Shown here piece by piece: positions 48,358 through 60,058 of a stretch of DNA of 64,000 nucleotides. Each line of letters opens with the position of its first letter. Position 1 is the first letter of the stretch. Position numbers and translations under genes: made by a program. Source of the stretch: SM23-32 sp964434535 (lineage in GTDB: Bacteria; Planctomycetota; Brocadiia; SM23-32). The notes beneath the pieces are model-generated. The model saw only the letters and a list, made by a program, of their open reading frames with translations. It did no database searches and was not told the DNA's origin. The stretch is from the NCBI GenBank assembly GCA_964434535.1, contig CAYSWA010000005.1, forward strand, positions 1 to 64,000. The letters are read 5' to 3'.

Positions 48358-49284
48358 TCAACTGCCGGAGCGGGGGTACTTCCCCGGGTACGTGCGCCAC
48401 CGCTTGTGCTGCCAGAGCCATTCGTGGGGGACCCGGCGGACGAGCTCCTCCAGGTCGCGGGTGAGCCGCTGGGTGATGCGCAGCACCTCGGCGTCCTCCT
48501 GCTCGGCCGGGTCGGGGATGATCAGGTCGGTCAGGCAGATGCGGATGCGCTCCGTGCCGGGCACGCGGCGTCCGTAGCCGAAGACGATGGGCGCGCCGGT
48601 CTTGAGGGCCAGGCGCGCGGGGCTCGGCGTGGTGGAGGCGGGGCGGCCGAAGAACTCGACGAAGACGCCGTGGCGCCGGGCGTCCTGGTCGATCAGGAAG
48701 GCCACCGACTCGCCCCGGCGCAGCAGGCGCAGCACGTGGCGCAGCGCCCCCCGCTTGGGCACGACCCGCTGGCCGGTCACGCTGCGCAGCTTGCGCATGT
48801 AGCGGTCCAGCAGGGGGTTATCCACCCCGCGGGCGACGCTCCACAGGGGATGGCCCAGCAGGGGCATGGCGGCGCCGGCGGCTTCCCAGTTGCCGATGTG
48901 GCCCGTGCAGAAGATCACGCCCCGATCCTGCGGCACCTTCTCCAGCAGCTCGAATCCGACCATCTCCACCACCTCCGCCGCCCGGCCGGCCGCCGCCCAC
49001 CGCCCCACGTGCCATGCCTCGACCACGGACTCGAACAGGTGGCGGTAGGAGCCGCGCAGGATCGCCCGGGCCTCCTGCTCGCAGAGCTGCGGGAAGGCGC
49101 AGCGGATGTTCGCCACGGCGCGTCGTTTGCGGCGCGAACGGTCCGCCAGGAAGGCCCCTTCGCCGGCCAGCCGCGCCAGGCCCCGCGCCGGCCGGGGCGG
49201 CAGCATCTGGACCGCGGCCCCGAGCGTGCGGACCGTCAGATAGACGAGCGCGTTCCTGGCTCGGCGGCGCCAGCCGTTGCGCAT
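48358..49284 (-). CDS. LpxL/HtrB-like lysophospholipid acyltransferase
   Basis: Inner-membrane enzyme of the late-acyltransferase family that adds a secondary acyl chain to lipid A. The 308-residue chain has an N-terminal amphipathic or TM part (about 12-40), the catalytic HxxxxE in TGHIGNWE and the usual ID-QDARRHGVFV and FGRPASTTPSPARLA motifs. I start at the ATG at 49284; a TTG upstream at 49323 seems less likely. Located between uvrA and the nucleotidyltransferase on the minus strand. Confidence 0.9.
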   Translation of the reverse strand: MRNGWRRRARNALVYLTVRTLGAAVQMLPPRPARGLARLAGEGAFLADRSRRKRRAVANIRCAFPQLCEQEARAILRGSYRHLFESVVEAWHVGRWAAAGRAAEVVEMVGFELLEKVPQDRGVIFCTGHIGNWEAAGAAMPLLGHPLWSVARGVDNPLLDRYMRKLRSVTGQRVVPKRGALRHVLRLLRRGESVAFLIDQDARRHGVFVEFFGRPASTTPSPARLALKTGAPIVFGYGRRVPGTERIRICLTDLIIPDPAEQEDAEVLRITQRLTRDLEELVRRVPHEWLWQHKRWRTYPGKYPRSGS

Positions 49285-49360
49285 AGGGGCACCCTGGGGG
49301 GCCGGTGGGGCATCATGCGGCAAGGGCGCGCGGGCCGTTCCGGGCGATCCCTCGCTTTCT

Positions 49361-52156
<2,796 letters not shown>

Positions 52157-52206
52157 GGCGTCCTTGTGGGCCGTGGTCGGTGCTCGCAGACTACCCCAAA
52201 CCTATG

Positions 52207-52276
52207 ATTATACCATGGGCGGCACGCGCCGAAAGGGCCGCTCGGCGTGGCCCCCGCCCCGCCTTGCCGCTATAAT
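52207..52276. promoter_or_regulatory. Divergent promoters between uvrA and panC
   Basis: A perfect TATAAT reads on the minus strand at 52207-52212, facing uvrA, and another on the plus strand at 52271-52276, facing panC, about 30 bases before the panC ATG. The -35 boxes are poor on both sides. I see no clear LexA box. Confidence 0.5.
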
Positions 52277-52304
52277 CGCCGGCGACACGGGCGAGGAGGC
52301 CCTC

Positions 52305-53156
52305 ATGGCCCTGCAGCGCAGATCCAGGCCCGACGTGGCCCGCGCCGCCGTGCGTCGCTGGCAGGCCGAAGGTCTCGCCGTCGGCTTCGTGCCCACGATG
52401 GGCGCGCTCCACGAGGGACACCTGAGCCTGGTGTGCGCCTCGGCCGCCGAGTGCGACCGCACGGTCGTGAGCATCTACGTCAACCCCACGCAGTTCGGCC
52501 CCGGCGAGGACCTGGAGCAGTACCCCCGCCGCCTGGAGGCGGACTGCCGCCTGGCCGAAGAGGCCGGCGCGGACCTCGTCTTCGCGCCGAGCGACCAGGT
52601 CATGTACCCCGACGACTACGCCACCTACGTGGTGCAGGAGGGGCTGAGCGACCTGCTCGAGGGGGCCTGCCGACCGGGGCACTTCCGCGGCGTGCTGACC
52701 ATCGTCTGCCGGCTCTTCCACATCGTGCCGGCCGACCGCGCCTACTTCGGCCACAAGGACTTCCAGCAGACGGTCGTCGTGCGCCGCATGGTGCGGGACC
52801 TGAACATGCCGGTCGAGATCCGCGTCTTGCCGACGGTGCGCGAGGCGGACGGGCTCGCCATGAGCTCGCGCAACCGCTGCCTGGGCGAGGAGGAGCGCCG
52901 CCAGGCGCTCTGCCTCTACCGCGCGCTCAGCGCCGCAAAGGAGCTCTACGAAGGCGGGCAGACCGACGCCGAGGCCCTGCGCCAGGCCATGCGCGCGGAG
53001 ATCGCCGCCGCCCCGCTGGCGCGCATGGACTACGCCGAGGTGGTCGAGCGCGAGACGCTGCGCCCCGTGGAGGAGGCGACCGACGACGCCGTCGCCGTGG
53101 TGGCCGCGCACGTCGGCGAGACGCGCCTGATCGACAACATGCCGCTGGGGGGGTAG
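52305..53156 (+). CDS. panC: Pantothenate synthetase
   Basis: Condenses pantoate with beta-alanine using ATP, the last step of vitamin B5 synthesis. The 283-residue chain has the HIGH-type GALHEGHLSLV, YVNPTQFGPGEDLEQYPR, RPGHFRGVLTIV and FGHKDFQQTVV and KMSKS-like LAMSSRNRCLG motifs of PanC. GGAGG lies six bases before the ATG at 52305. The gene is divergent from uvrA and upstream of the kds operon. Confidence 0.95.
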   Translation: MALQRRSRPDVARAAVRRWQAEGLAVGFVPTMGALHEGHLSLVCASAAECDRTVVSIYVNPTQFGPGEDLEQYPRRLEADCRLAEEAGADLVFAPSDQVMYPDDYATYVVQEGLSDLLEGACRPGHFRGVLTIVCRLFHIVPADRAYFGHKDFQQTVVVRRMVRDLNMPVEIRVLPTVREADGLAMSSRNRCLGEEERRQALCLYRALSAAKELYEGGQTDAEALRQAMRAEIAAAPLARMDYAEVVERETLRPVEEATDDAVAVVAAHVGETRLIDNMPLGG

Positions 53157-53183
53157 GTCTCGGGTCTCGGGTCTCGGGTCTCG
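53156..53183. repeat. (GGTCTCG)4 tandem repeat
   Basis: Four perfect copies of GGTCTCG, 28 bases, directly after the panC stop codon (53154-53156) and 20 bases before the kdsD -35 box. Unit number could vary between strains. Confidence 0.8.
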
Positions 53184-53202
53184 GGTTCGCGCGCCGGCCG
53201 TG

Positions 53203-53232
53203 TTGCATTCGCGGCGGCGGCGTGGCTATAAT
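53203..53232 (+). promoter_or_regulatory. kdsD operon promoter
   Basis: TTGCAT at 53203-53208, 18-base spacer, perfect TATAAT at 53227-53232, 47 bases before the kdsD ATG. Confidence 0.65.
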
Positions 53233-53278
53233 CCGTCCTGCACGACGTGCCCGCCTACGCTGCCCTCACGGACGGCCG

Positions 53279-54268
53279 ATGGACTGCATCGAACAGGGAC
53301 GCCAGATCATCCGGCTCGAGCTTGAGGCCCTCCGGGCGATGCTGGAGGGGCTGGGCGAGGAGTTCGAGCGCGCCGTCGTCCTGCTGCGCGACTGCCGCGG
53401 CCGGGTCGTGGTCACCGGCGTGGGGAAGGCCGGCATCATCGGGCAGAAGATCAGCGCCACGCTCGCCAGCACCGGCACGCCGTCGCACTACATGCACGCC
53501 GTCGAGGCCCGCCACGGCGACCTGGGCCGCGTCCACGCCGACGACGTGGTGCTCGCCCTGAGCAACAGCGGCGAGACGGAGGTCGTCCAGCTCCTGCCCG
53601 CCCTGAAGAAGATCGGCGTGCCCCTGGTCGCCATCACCGGCAGCGCCGGCTCCACCCTCGCCCGCCACGCCGAGGTGGTGCTCGAGATCGGCGACGTGGA
53701 GGAGGCCTGCCCCCTCGGCCTCGCCCCCTCCTCCAGCACGACGGCGATGCTGGTGATGGGCGACGCGCTGGCGCTGACGCTCTTCGCCCTGCGCGAGTGG
53801 CAGCCGGAGGACTACGCCTTCTACCACCCCGGCGGGGAGCTGGGCCGCCGGCTGATCAAGGTCAAGGAGGTGATGCGCCGCGGCACGCTCAACCCCGTGG
53901 CCGACGCCGCCGTGACCGTGCGCGAAGCCCTCGGGGCCATGAGCGGCGAGGGAAGCCCGGGCGCGGTAAGCCTGGTCGACGAGGACGGCCGGCTGGTCGG
54001 CTTCTTCACCGACGGGGACTTCCGCCGCCTGATGCGCGCCGACGGGGCCGAGCTGCTCGAGCGGCCCGTCGCCGAAGTGATGACCCGCAACCCCCGCACG
54101 ATCGGCCAGGACAGTCTCCTCGCCGAAGCCTACCGCATGCTCCGCGAGCGGCGCATCGACCAGGTGCCGGTCGTCGACGCCGAAGGCCGCCCCGTCGGGC
54201 TGCTCGACGTGCAGGACTGGCTGGACGTGGAGCGCGGCGCCGACCCGAATCCGAGCGCTCCTGATTGA
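53279..54268 (+). CDS. kdsD: Arabinose-5-phosphate isomerase
   Basis: Turns ribulose 5-phosphate into arabinose 5-phosphate, the first step of Kdo synthesis for lipopolysaccharide. The 329-residue chain has an SIS domain (about 30-175: VVVTGVGKAGIIGQKIS, SNSGETEV) and two CBS domains (about 205-325; a pair of MTRNPRTIGQDS-type segments). The ATG at 53279 has no clear Shine-Dalgarno sequence. kdsC follows 25 bases downstream. Indicates an outer membrane with Kdo. Confidence 0.95.
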   Translation: MDCIEQGRQIIRLELEALRAMLEGLGEEFERAVVLLRDCRGRVVVTGVGKAGIIGQKISATLASTGTPSHYMHAVEARHGDLGRVHADDVVLALSNSGETEVVQLLPALKKIGVPLVAITGSAGSTLARHAEVVLEIGDVEEACPLGLAPSSSTTAMLVMGDALALTLFALREWQPEDYAFYHPGGELGRRLIKVKEVMRRGTLNPVADAAVTVREALGAMSGEGSPGAVSLVDEDGRLVGFFTDGDFRRLMRADGAELLERPVAEVMTRNPRTIGQDSLLAEAYRMLRERRIDQVPVVDAEGRPVGLLDVQDWLDVERGADPNPSAPD

Positions 54269-54293
54269 CCGGCCCGAACCGTGGGAGGACTCC

Positions 54294-54839
54294 ATGGCCG
54301 AGGACGCCCGCCGCAGGGCCGCCAGGGTGCGCATGGTCGTCATGGACGTCGACGGCGTGCTGACCGACGGGCGCGCCTTCTACGCGGGCTCGCACGTGGA
54401 GGGACTGCTCTTCAACGTGCAGGACGGCACGGGCATCAAGTACCTGCACCGGGCCGGGATCCGCACCGCCCTGCTCAGCGGGCGGGACCTGGCCTGCGTG
54501 CGCCGACGCGCCGAGGTGCTCGACATCCCGGAGGTGATCCAGGGCGCCAAGGTCAAGCTCGACGCCTACAAGGAGCTGACGGCCCGCGTCGACCTCGCCG
54601 ACGAGGAGGTCGCGTACATCGGCGACGACCTGCCCGATCTGCCCGTGCTCAGGCGCGTGGGGCTGGCGGTCGCCGTCCCGAACGCCCGGCCCGAGGTCCG
54701 CCAGGCCGCCCACCTGGTCACCGAGCGGGCCGGGGGCGAGGGTGCCGTGCGCGAGCTGGCACAGTTCATCCTCAAGGCGCAGGACAAGTGGGACGGCATC
54801 TTGGCCCGATACCTCAGTGAACCGACGGAGGACCGATGA
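54294..54839 (+). CDS. kdsC: Kdo 8-phosphate phosphatase
   Basis: HAD-family phosphatase, 181 residues, that releases phosphate from Kdo 8-phosphate in the cytoplasm. Active-site loop VMDVDGVLTDG with the catalytic Asp pair, LLSGRD and the GDDLPDLPVL motif at the end are intact. The usual KdsC architecture lacks a cap domain, as here. GGGAGGACTCC precedes the ATG. The gene ends in an ATGA overlap with the SDR gene. Confidence 0.95.
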   Translation: MAEDARRRAARVRMVVMDVDGVLTDGRAFYAGSHVEGLLFNVQDGTGIKYLHRAGIRTALLSGRDLACVRRRAEVLDIPEVIQGAKVKLDAYKELTARVDLADEEVAYIGDDLPDLPVLRRVGLAVAVPNARPEVRQAAHLVTERAGGEGAVRELAQFILKAQDKWDGILARYLSEPTEDR

Positions 54840-55663
54840 GCGCGGCAGACCCGAACGTTGACCTGAGCGGCGAGATCGTGGCGATCACGGGCGGCGGCGG
54901 CGTGCTCTGCAGCGCGATGGCCCGAGCCATAGGCGCAAGCGGCGCCGCCGTGGCCCTCTTGGACATTGCCGAGGACGCCGCCCGGCGCGTGGCCGACCAG
55001 ATAGCCTCCGACGGCGGCCGCGCCGTCGCCGTGCCGTGCAGCGTGCTGGAGAAGGACCAGCTCATGCGCGCCGCCGAGACCATCACGGCCGAGCTGGGCA
55101 CGCCCACCGCCCTGATCAACGGGGCCGGCGGGAACCGGCCGGAGGCGACGACCTCCGAGCTGTGCCCCTTCTTCGACCTGCCCAAAGAGGCGGTCCGCTG
55201 GGTCTTCGACCTGAACTTCCTCGGCACGTTCCTGGCCTCGCAGGTCTTCGGCCGGATCATGGCCCGGGCCGAGCGCGGCTGCATCGTGAACGTCTCCAGC
55301 ATGAACGCCCTGCGCCCGCTGACGCGCATCCCGGCCTACTCCGCCGCCAAGGGCGCCGTGAGCAACTTCACCCGCTGGCTCGCCGTCCACATGAACCAGG
55401 AGCACAGCCCGAACATCCGCGTCAACGCCGTCGCCCCGGGCTTCTTCCTCACCGAGCAGAACCGGTTCCTGCTGATCGACGAGCGGACGGGCGAGCTGAC
55501 CCCGCGCGGCCAGGCCATCATCGACCACACGCCGGCCGGCCGGTTCGGCGACCCGCAGGATCTGGTCGGCACAGTGCTGTGGCTGCTGAGCGATTCGGCC
55601 CGGTTCGTCAACGGGATCATCGTGCCCGTCGACGGGGGCTTCAGCGCATTCGGCGGCGTCTGA
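54836..55663 (+). CDS. SDR-family oxidoreductase, YjmF/UxuB-like
   Basis: NAD(P)-dependent short-chain dehydrogenase of 275 residues. It shows the cofactor loop TGGGGVLCSAMA, NGAGGN, the catalytic YSAAK (Tyr-xxx-Lys) and the C-terminal FFLTEQNRFLL and TPAGRFGDPQDLVG segments typical of SDR-type D-mannonate (fructuronate) reductase. The likely reaction is reduction of D-fructuronate to D-mannonate. It shares an ATGA with kdsC, which is odd because hexuronate catabolism and Kdo synthesis are separate pathways; an M20 gene follows 33 bases later. The substrate could differ. Confidence 0.88.
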   Translation: MSAADPNVDLSGEIVAITGGGGVLCSAMARAIGASGAAVALLDIAEDAARRVADQIASDGGRAVAVPCSVLEKDQLMRAAETITAELGTPTALINGAGGNRPEATTSELCPFFDLPKEAVRWVFDLNFLGTFLASQVFGRIMARAERGCIVNVSSMNALRPLTRIPAYSAAKGAVSNFTRWLAVHMNQEHSPNIRVNAVAPGFFLTEQNRFLLIDERTGELTPRGQAIIDHTPAGRFGDPQDLVGTVLWLLSDSARFVNGIIVPVDGGFSAFGGV

Positions 55664-55696
55664 AGGGCGCCGCCCCGGCAACGAGGGACAGGACAC

Positions 55697-56950
55697 ATGA
55701 GCTTCGAGCAGGTCGCGCGGTGGATCGAGGCGCACCAGGGCGAGATGATCGAGCTCCAGAGCGAGCTGACCGCCCGCCCGGCCCTCGGGCCCGAGAACGG
55801 CGGCGACGGCGAATGGGAGAAGGCCCGGTTCCTGGAGCAGTACCTGGCCGGCCTCGGCCTGACCGAAGTGCAGCACTACGACTGCCCCGATGAGCGGACC
55901 TCCGAGGGCACGCGGCCCAACTTCGCCGTCAGCCTGCCCGCACTGAGCCAGGCGCCCTGCGTCTGCGTGCTGACCCATCTGGACGTGGTGCCGCCCGGCG
56001 AGCGCATGCCCGACGGGACGTGGAAGGGCTGGGACGCCGACCCCTACCAGCTCCGGCACAGCGGCGACCTGCTCATCGGGCGCGGCGTCTGCGACAACCA
56101 GCAGGCCATCGTCAGCGCCGTCTTCGCCGCCCGCGCCCTCATGGAGTGCGGCGTCAAGCCGCCCAGCACCGTCAGGCTGCTGTTCGTCAGCGACGAGGAG
56201 ACCGGCAGCCACTACGGGCTCTGGCACCTGCTGCGGGAGCCGACGGGCATCTTCGCGCGGCAGGACGCCATCATCGTCCCCGACTGGGGGGAGCCCGACG
56301 GCACGACGATCGAGATCGCCGAGAAGTCGGCCCTCTGGCTGGAGTTCCGCGTGCGCGGGCGCCAGGCGCACGGCTCCCGCCCCGACCTGGCCGTCAACGC
56401 CTTCCGCGCCGGCTCCGCCCTCGTGCAGGCGGTCGATGAGGCGCTCCACGCCCGCTTCGAGAAGGTGAACCACCTCTACGACGTGCCGCGCTCCACCTTC
56501 GAGCCGACCGTCCACCAGGCCAACGTCCCCAACGTGAACACGATCCCGGCCGAGGACGTCTTCTGCTTCGACTGCCGCGTGCTGCCCGACTACGAGCTGG
56601 ACGCCGTCCTCGCCGCCGTCGAGGCCCAGTGCCGCAGCATCGACGGCGTGCACCGGACGCAGACGGAGCTGGTGGTGCGCAATCGGCAGGACGCCCCGCC
56701 GCCCACGCCGTCGGACGCGTCCGTGGTGCAGTTGCTGGCGGCCGCCATCCGCCAGGTGCACGGCGTGGAGCCCGCCACGCGCGGCATCGGCGGCATGACG
56801 GTGGCCTCGCCGTTCCGCGAGAAGGGCTTCCCGGCGGCGGTCTGGAGCACGGCCGAGCCGACGGCGCACCAGGTGAACGAGACCTGCCGCCTCAGCCACA
56901 TGGTGGCCGACGCGAAGGTCCTGGCCCACGTCTACATGAGCGGGCTCTGA
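55697..56950 (+). CDS. M20 family metallopeptidase (ArgE/DapE-like)
   Basis: Metal-dependent amidohydrolase of 417 residues. The zinc-binding motif TH-LDVVPPG (residues near 92-98), the CDNQ... region with GRGVCDNQQAI, the catalytic Glu pair in VSDEETGSHYG and a second-metal His (CRLSHMVADAK) are present; a dimerisation domain lies between (about 200-310). Members remove N-acyl groups or cleave dipeptides. GGGACAGGACAC precedes the ATG. It is the last gene of the kdsD-kdsC-SDR run. Substrate is unknown. Confidence 0.9.
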   Translation: MSFEQVARWIEAHQGEMIELQSELTARPALGPENGGDGEWEKARFLEQYLAGLGLTEVQHYDCPDERTSEGTRPNFAVSLPALSQAPCVCVLTHLDVVPPGERMPDGTWKGWDADPYQLRHSGDLLIGRGVCDNQQAIVSAVFAARALMECGVKPPSTVRLLFVSDEETGSHYGLWHLLREPTGIFARQDAIIVPDWGEPDGTTIEIAEKSALWLEFRVRGRQAHGSRPDLAVNAFRAGSALVQAVDEALHARFEKVNHLYDVPRSTFEPTVHQANVPNVNTIPAEDVFCFDCRVLPDYELDAVLAAVEAQCRSIDGVHRTQTELVVRNRQDAPPPTPSDASVVQLLAAAIRQVHGVEPATRGIGGMTVASPFREKGFPAAVWSTAEPTAHQVNETCRLSHMVADAKVLAHVYMSGL

Positions 56951-56986
56951 GACGCCCGGCGGCGTGCAGCCCGAGCCGAGACGTCG

Positions 56987-57018
56987 GGCGCCGCCCCCGC
57001 CCGGCAGGGGCCGGCGCC
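56987..57018. terminator. Hairpin in convergent spacer
   Basis: GGCGCCGCCCC (56987-56997) pairs with GGGGCCGGCGCC (57007-57018) around a loop of nine bases, in the gap between the M20 gene and the convergent glycosidase gene. No U-tract follows on either side, so termination is only a guess. Confidence 0.35.
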
Positions 57019-59183
57019 TACTCCGGCTCCAGCTCGGCGCCGACGATGGTCAGGGCGAGCCCCTCCAGCAGCTCCCGCTGCGAGATGCGCGCCGTCACCA
57101 CTCCATCGCGCTGGCGCACCGTCAGCACGGGCGCCCGCATCGCCTCCCAGTCCACCAGGGGCAGAAGCGGCACCCGCAGCGTAGGGCGAATCGGCGAGAG
57201 CATGAGCTGCCCGTCGGCGCGGTTCAGCCGCATGCCGGCTGCCGCAAGGGGCATCCCGAAGACGGTGACGCCGCGCGGGTAGAAGCTCAGGTTGTTCGAC
57301 TCCGTGGTGTCGTAGTAGAGCGAGCTGCGCCAGTTGTGCCCGGTAGTGAGCTGGTAGTCCCAGTAGCGCTCGGCGTTGTTGAGCAGGTCGATGCCGAAGT
57401 AGGCGGCCACGTAGTCGCGCCACATGTTCTGCGAGAACCAGACCGTGGCGCCGCCGGCGCTGGAGTGGCGACAGCCGTAGGGGGTCATGGTGGCCGCGGC
57501 GGCCCGCTCGAGGTCGCGCGCGAAGCGGTTCATCTTCCAGCGCGGCGTCTTCAGGCCGGCCAGCAGAAGGTGCAGCAGGCCGTTGGCGGTGTAGATCGAG
57601 TAGGCGTCCCAGCCGACCAGCTCGCCCGGCGGCAGCTCCTCGCCCGTCCACGGGTCGGTGAGCCCTTCGGTGGTGCGGGTCAGGGTGACGGCGTAGTGGT
57701 CGCCGAGCCACGCCTCGTCTTCCAGGTACTTTATGCTCTTGGAGGTATGGGCGCGCCAGCGCTCGGCCTGGGAGCCCTTCGCCTCGCACGCCTGCTCCAG
57801 CTCGGCCAGCGCCCAGAGGGCCGACTGCGTCTTGACGGCCAGGTAGACCTGCTCGCGGCCGAACTGCATCGCGGCGCCGGCGTCGTCGATGGTGTTGGCC
57901 ACGCCCCGGTCGGGGATCCCGTTGCCGTCGCTGTCGGCCTTGACGATGAACTCGGCCAGGCGCCGGCAGAGCGGCAGCTTCTTGCGGGCCGGCGCCAGCT
58001 CGCCCGTCACGAACGCCCACGCCGCGAGCAGCAGCAGGTAGTTGGCGTTCTCCTCCACCTCCATGGCGTGGGGGTATGCCTGCTCGCCGACCACGTGGTG
58101 GCTGCCCATGTCGTGGGTGAGGAACCCGGTGCCCTCCCCTTCGGGCCCGAGCGTCTGCTGCCCTGGCCGCTCGAACTCGGCCCACTCCTCCAGCAGCATG
58201 CCGAGCAGCTCGGGCCAGAGGGCCAGGTAGAGCAGCGCACCGTTGTACTCGACGTCGATGGTCGAGTGATAGAAGCACGAACCTTCCCACACGCTGAACC
58301 AGTCGCCGTCCTTGCGAGTGGTCCACCACGTGTCGACCAGGAACGAATGCAGCGCCAGCGCCGCCATGTTCGCGGCGTCCACGCCGAGGCTCCAGTCGGC
58401 CACCAGAGCGTCCAGGAAATCGCAGCGCCGCTCGATCTCCTCCCGCGCCCGCCGCGCCCAGGCGCGCATCTGCCGCCGCCCCTTGAAGAGCTGCACGTAT
58501 TTGAACGGGGTCGCCTCCCCGTGGACCTGGAGCACGGGCTCGTCGTCCCAGGCGGACCAGGTGAGCGCGAGTCGGGCGGGGCCTTCCGAGAGGTCGAACG
58601 CCCGGCGCAAGCCGCAGTGGCCGGCCGGTTCGGCGTCTTCGCCCTCGACCCAGCTCTGGACCCGCCGGGTCAGCGCAGGCCGCTCACCTCCCGGCGCCGA
58701 GGTGCTGGCGAAGGCGTAGCTGAAGCCGTCCTCGCAGCGCGCGAACTCCACGCCCCGCGCCGCCAGGTCGAAGACGATCTCCCCGGCCGCCAGGGGCGCC
58801 TCCGCTTCCTCCCAGCGGAACTTCTTCAGGGGCCGCACCTCGATGTCCACGTAGTGCAGCGGCGCCGTCGAGATGCGCGCCTCGCGGGGGTAGAACGGCG
58901 CGCGCACACGTACGGTCAGCTCGACCCGAAGCTCGGGATGGACGGCGCGGTAGGTGATGGTGGTCAGGGCGCTGAACTGCTCGACGAACGGGAAGTGGGC
59001 CTCGCGCCGCGTGAAGGGCAGCGCCCAGACCTTGCCCTCGGGCGTCCGGACGCCGACGACCAGGTCGAGCGGGCGCTCGCGGAAGCCGCCGTAGGCGTTG
59101 TGGTAGAGGCAGCCCTCGTGCGGGTCGAATACCAGGTTGAACCGGCTGCCCAGCGCGGCGGCGGCGTCGGCGATAACGTGCAT
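57018..59183 (-). CDS. Large alpha/alpha-barrel glycoside hydrolase, possibly GH52
   Basis: The 721-residue chain has a beta-rich N-terminal domain (about 1-240) and an alpha/alpha-barrel-like C-terminal domain. Distinctive stretches are VWEGSCFYHSTIDVEYNGAL (acid residues), THDMGSHHVVGEQAYPHAME, and GIPDRGVANTIDDAGAAMQFG, the last two reminiscent of GH52 beta-xylosidases and related glycosidases. No signal peptide is seen. I start at the ATG at 59183 with GAGAGG upstream. Family call is from recalled motifs and should be tested; DUF4965-type glutaminase and GH116 are alternatives. Confidence 0.7.
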   Translation of the reverse strand: MHVIADAAAALGSRFNLVFDPHEGCLYHNAYGGFRERPLDLVVGVRTPEGKVWALPFTRREAHFPFVEQFSALTTITYRAVHPELRVELTVRVRAPFYPREARISTAPLHYVDIEVRPLKKFRWEEAEAPLAAGEIVFDLAARGVEFARCEDGFSYAFASTSAPGGERPALTRRVQSWVEGEDAEPAGHCGLRRAFDLSEGPARLALTWSAWDDEPVLQVHGEATPFKYVQLFKGRRQMRAWARRAREEIERRCDFLDALVADWSLGVDAANMAALALHSFLVDTWWTTRKDGDWFSVWEGSCFYHSTIDVEYNGALLYLALWPELLGMLLEEWAEFERPGQQTLGPEGEGTGFLTHDMGSHHVVGEQAYPHAMEVEENANYLLLLAAWAFVTGELAPARKKLPLCRRLAEFIVKADSDGNGIPDRGVANTIDDAGAAMQFGREQVYLAVKTQSALWALAELEQACEAKGSQAERWRAHTSKSIKYLEDEAWLGDHYAVTLTRTTEGLTDPWTGEELPPGELVGWDAYSIYTANGLLHLLLAGLKTPRWKMNRFARDLERAAAATMTPYGCRHSSAGGATVWFSQNMWRDYVAAYFGIDLLNNAERYWDYQLTTGHNWRSSLYYDTTESNNLSFYPRGVTVFGMPLAAAGMRLNRADGQLMLSPIRPTLRVPLLPLVDWEAMRAPVLTVRQRDGVVTARISQRELLEGLALTIVGAELEPE

Positions 59184-59330
59184 GGCGGTGGACCTCTCGA
59201 TCAGCCTGGTGGCGCAGCGCCCCCTCTCCTGCGGGGCCAATGTACCGGATAGGTCCTCGCAATCAAGTGCGGCCGCCAGCGGCGGGCAACCGCAGATGGA
59301 CGCAGAACCCGCCGTCGCCCTGCATTCTGT

Positions 59331-59359
59331 TTGACAAGGCCGGGCGGTGGCGCCACATT
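59331..59359 (+). promoter_or_regulatory. Candidate purN promoter
   Basis: Perfect TTGACA at 59331-59336 with CACATT 17 bases later (59354-59359), 44 bases before the purN ATG. The -10 box is weak. Confidence 0.4.
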
Positions 59360-59402
59360 ACGGCATCGGCGCCATCTCTCCAGCCCGGGAAGGACTCGCC
59401 CC

Positions 59403-60029
59403 ATGGCTTCGCGCGTGCGCCTTGGCGTGCTGATCAGCGGCGGCGGCCGGACGCTCCAGAACTTCATGGACCTGGCCGCGCCGGGACGCCTCAGCGCCGA
59501 GGTGGTCAAGGTCATCTCCAGCCGCGCCGACGCCTACGGCCTGGAGCGCGCGCGGGGCCGCGGCGTGCCGGCCGCCGTCGTGCGCCGCCGGGACCACGCC
59601 GAGATCGGCTCCTTCAGCGACGCCATCGCCCGCGAACTCGACGCCGCGGGCGTGGATCTGGTGGCCATGGCCGGCTTCATGTGCCTCTGGCGCATCCCCG
59701 GGCGCTACGAGGGCCGGGTGATGAACGTCCACCCCGCCCTGCTGCCCTGCTTCGGCGGCAGGGGCTTCTACGGCGACCGCGTGCACCGGGCCGTGCTCGA
59801 CTACGGCTGCAAGGTGAGCGGCTGCACGGTGCACTTCGCCGACAACCAGTACGACCACGGCCCCATCATCGTGCAGAAGACGGTGCCCGTCGAAGAAGGG
59901 GACGACCCGCACACGCTGGCGGCGCGGGTCTTCGAGCGGGAGTGCGAAGCCTACCCGGAGGCGATCAACCTCTTCGCCGCCGGGCGCCTGCGCATCGAGG
60001 GGCGCCGCGTGCGCATCCTGCCGGGGTGA
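59403..60029 (+). CDS. purN: Phosphoribosylglycinamide formyltransferase
   Basis: Transfers a formyl group from 10-formyltetrahydrofolate to GAR in purine synthesis. The 208-residue Rossmann-type fold has the active-site Asn/His in MNVHPALLPCFGG and the Asp in YDHGPIIVQ, plus the substrate loop ISGGGRTLQNF. GGAAGG precedes the ATG. The gene stands alone between a glycosidase and a convergent regulator gene. Confidence 0.94.
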   Translation: MASRVRLGVLISGGGRTLQNFMDLAAPGRLSAEVVKVISSRADAYGLERARGRGVPAAVVRRRDHAEIGSFSDAIARELDAAGVDLVAMAGFMCLWRIPGRYEGRVMNVHPALLPCFGGRGFYGDRVHRAVLDYGCKVSGCTVHFADNQYDHGPIIVQKTVPVEEGDDPHTLAARVFERECEAYPEAINLFAAGRLRIEGRRVRILPG

Positions 60030-60058
60030 CGGCGAGGCCGCGCACAACCGCCGTCCCC

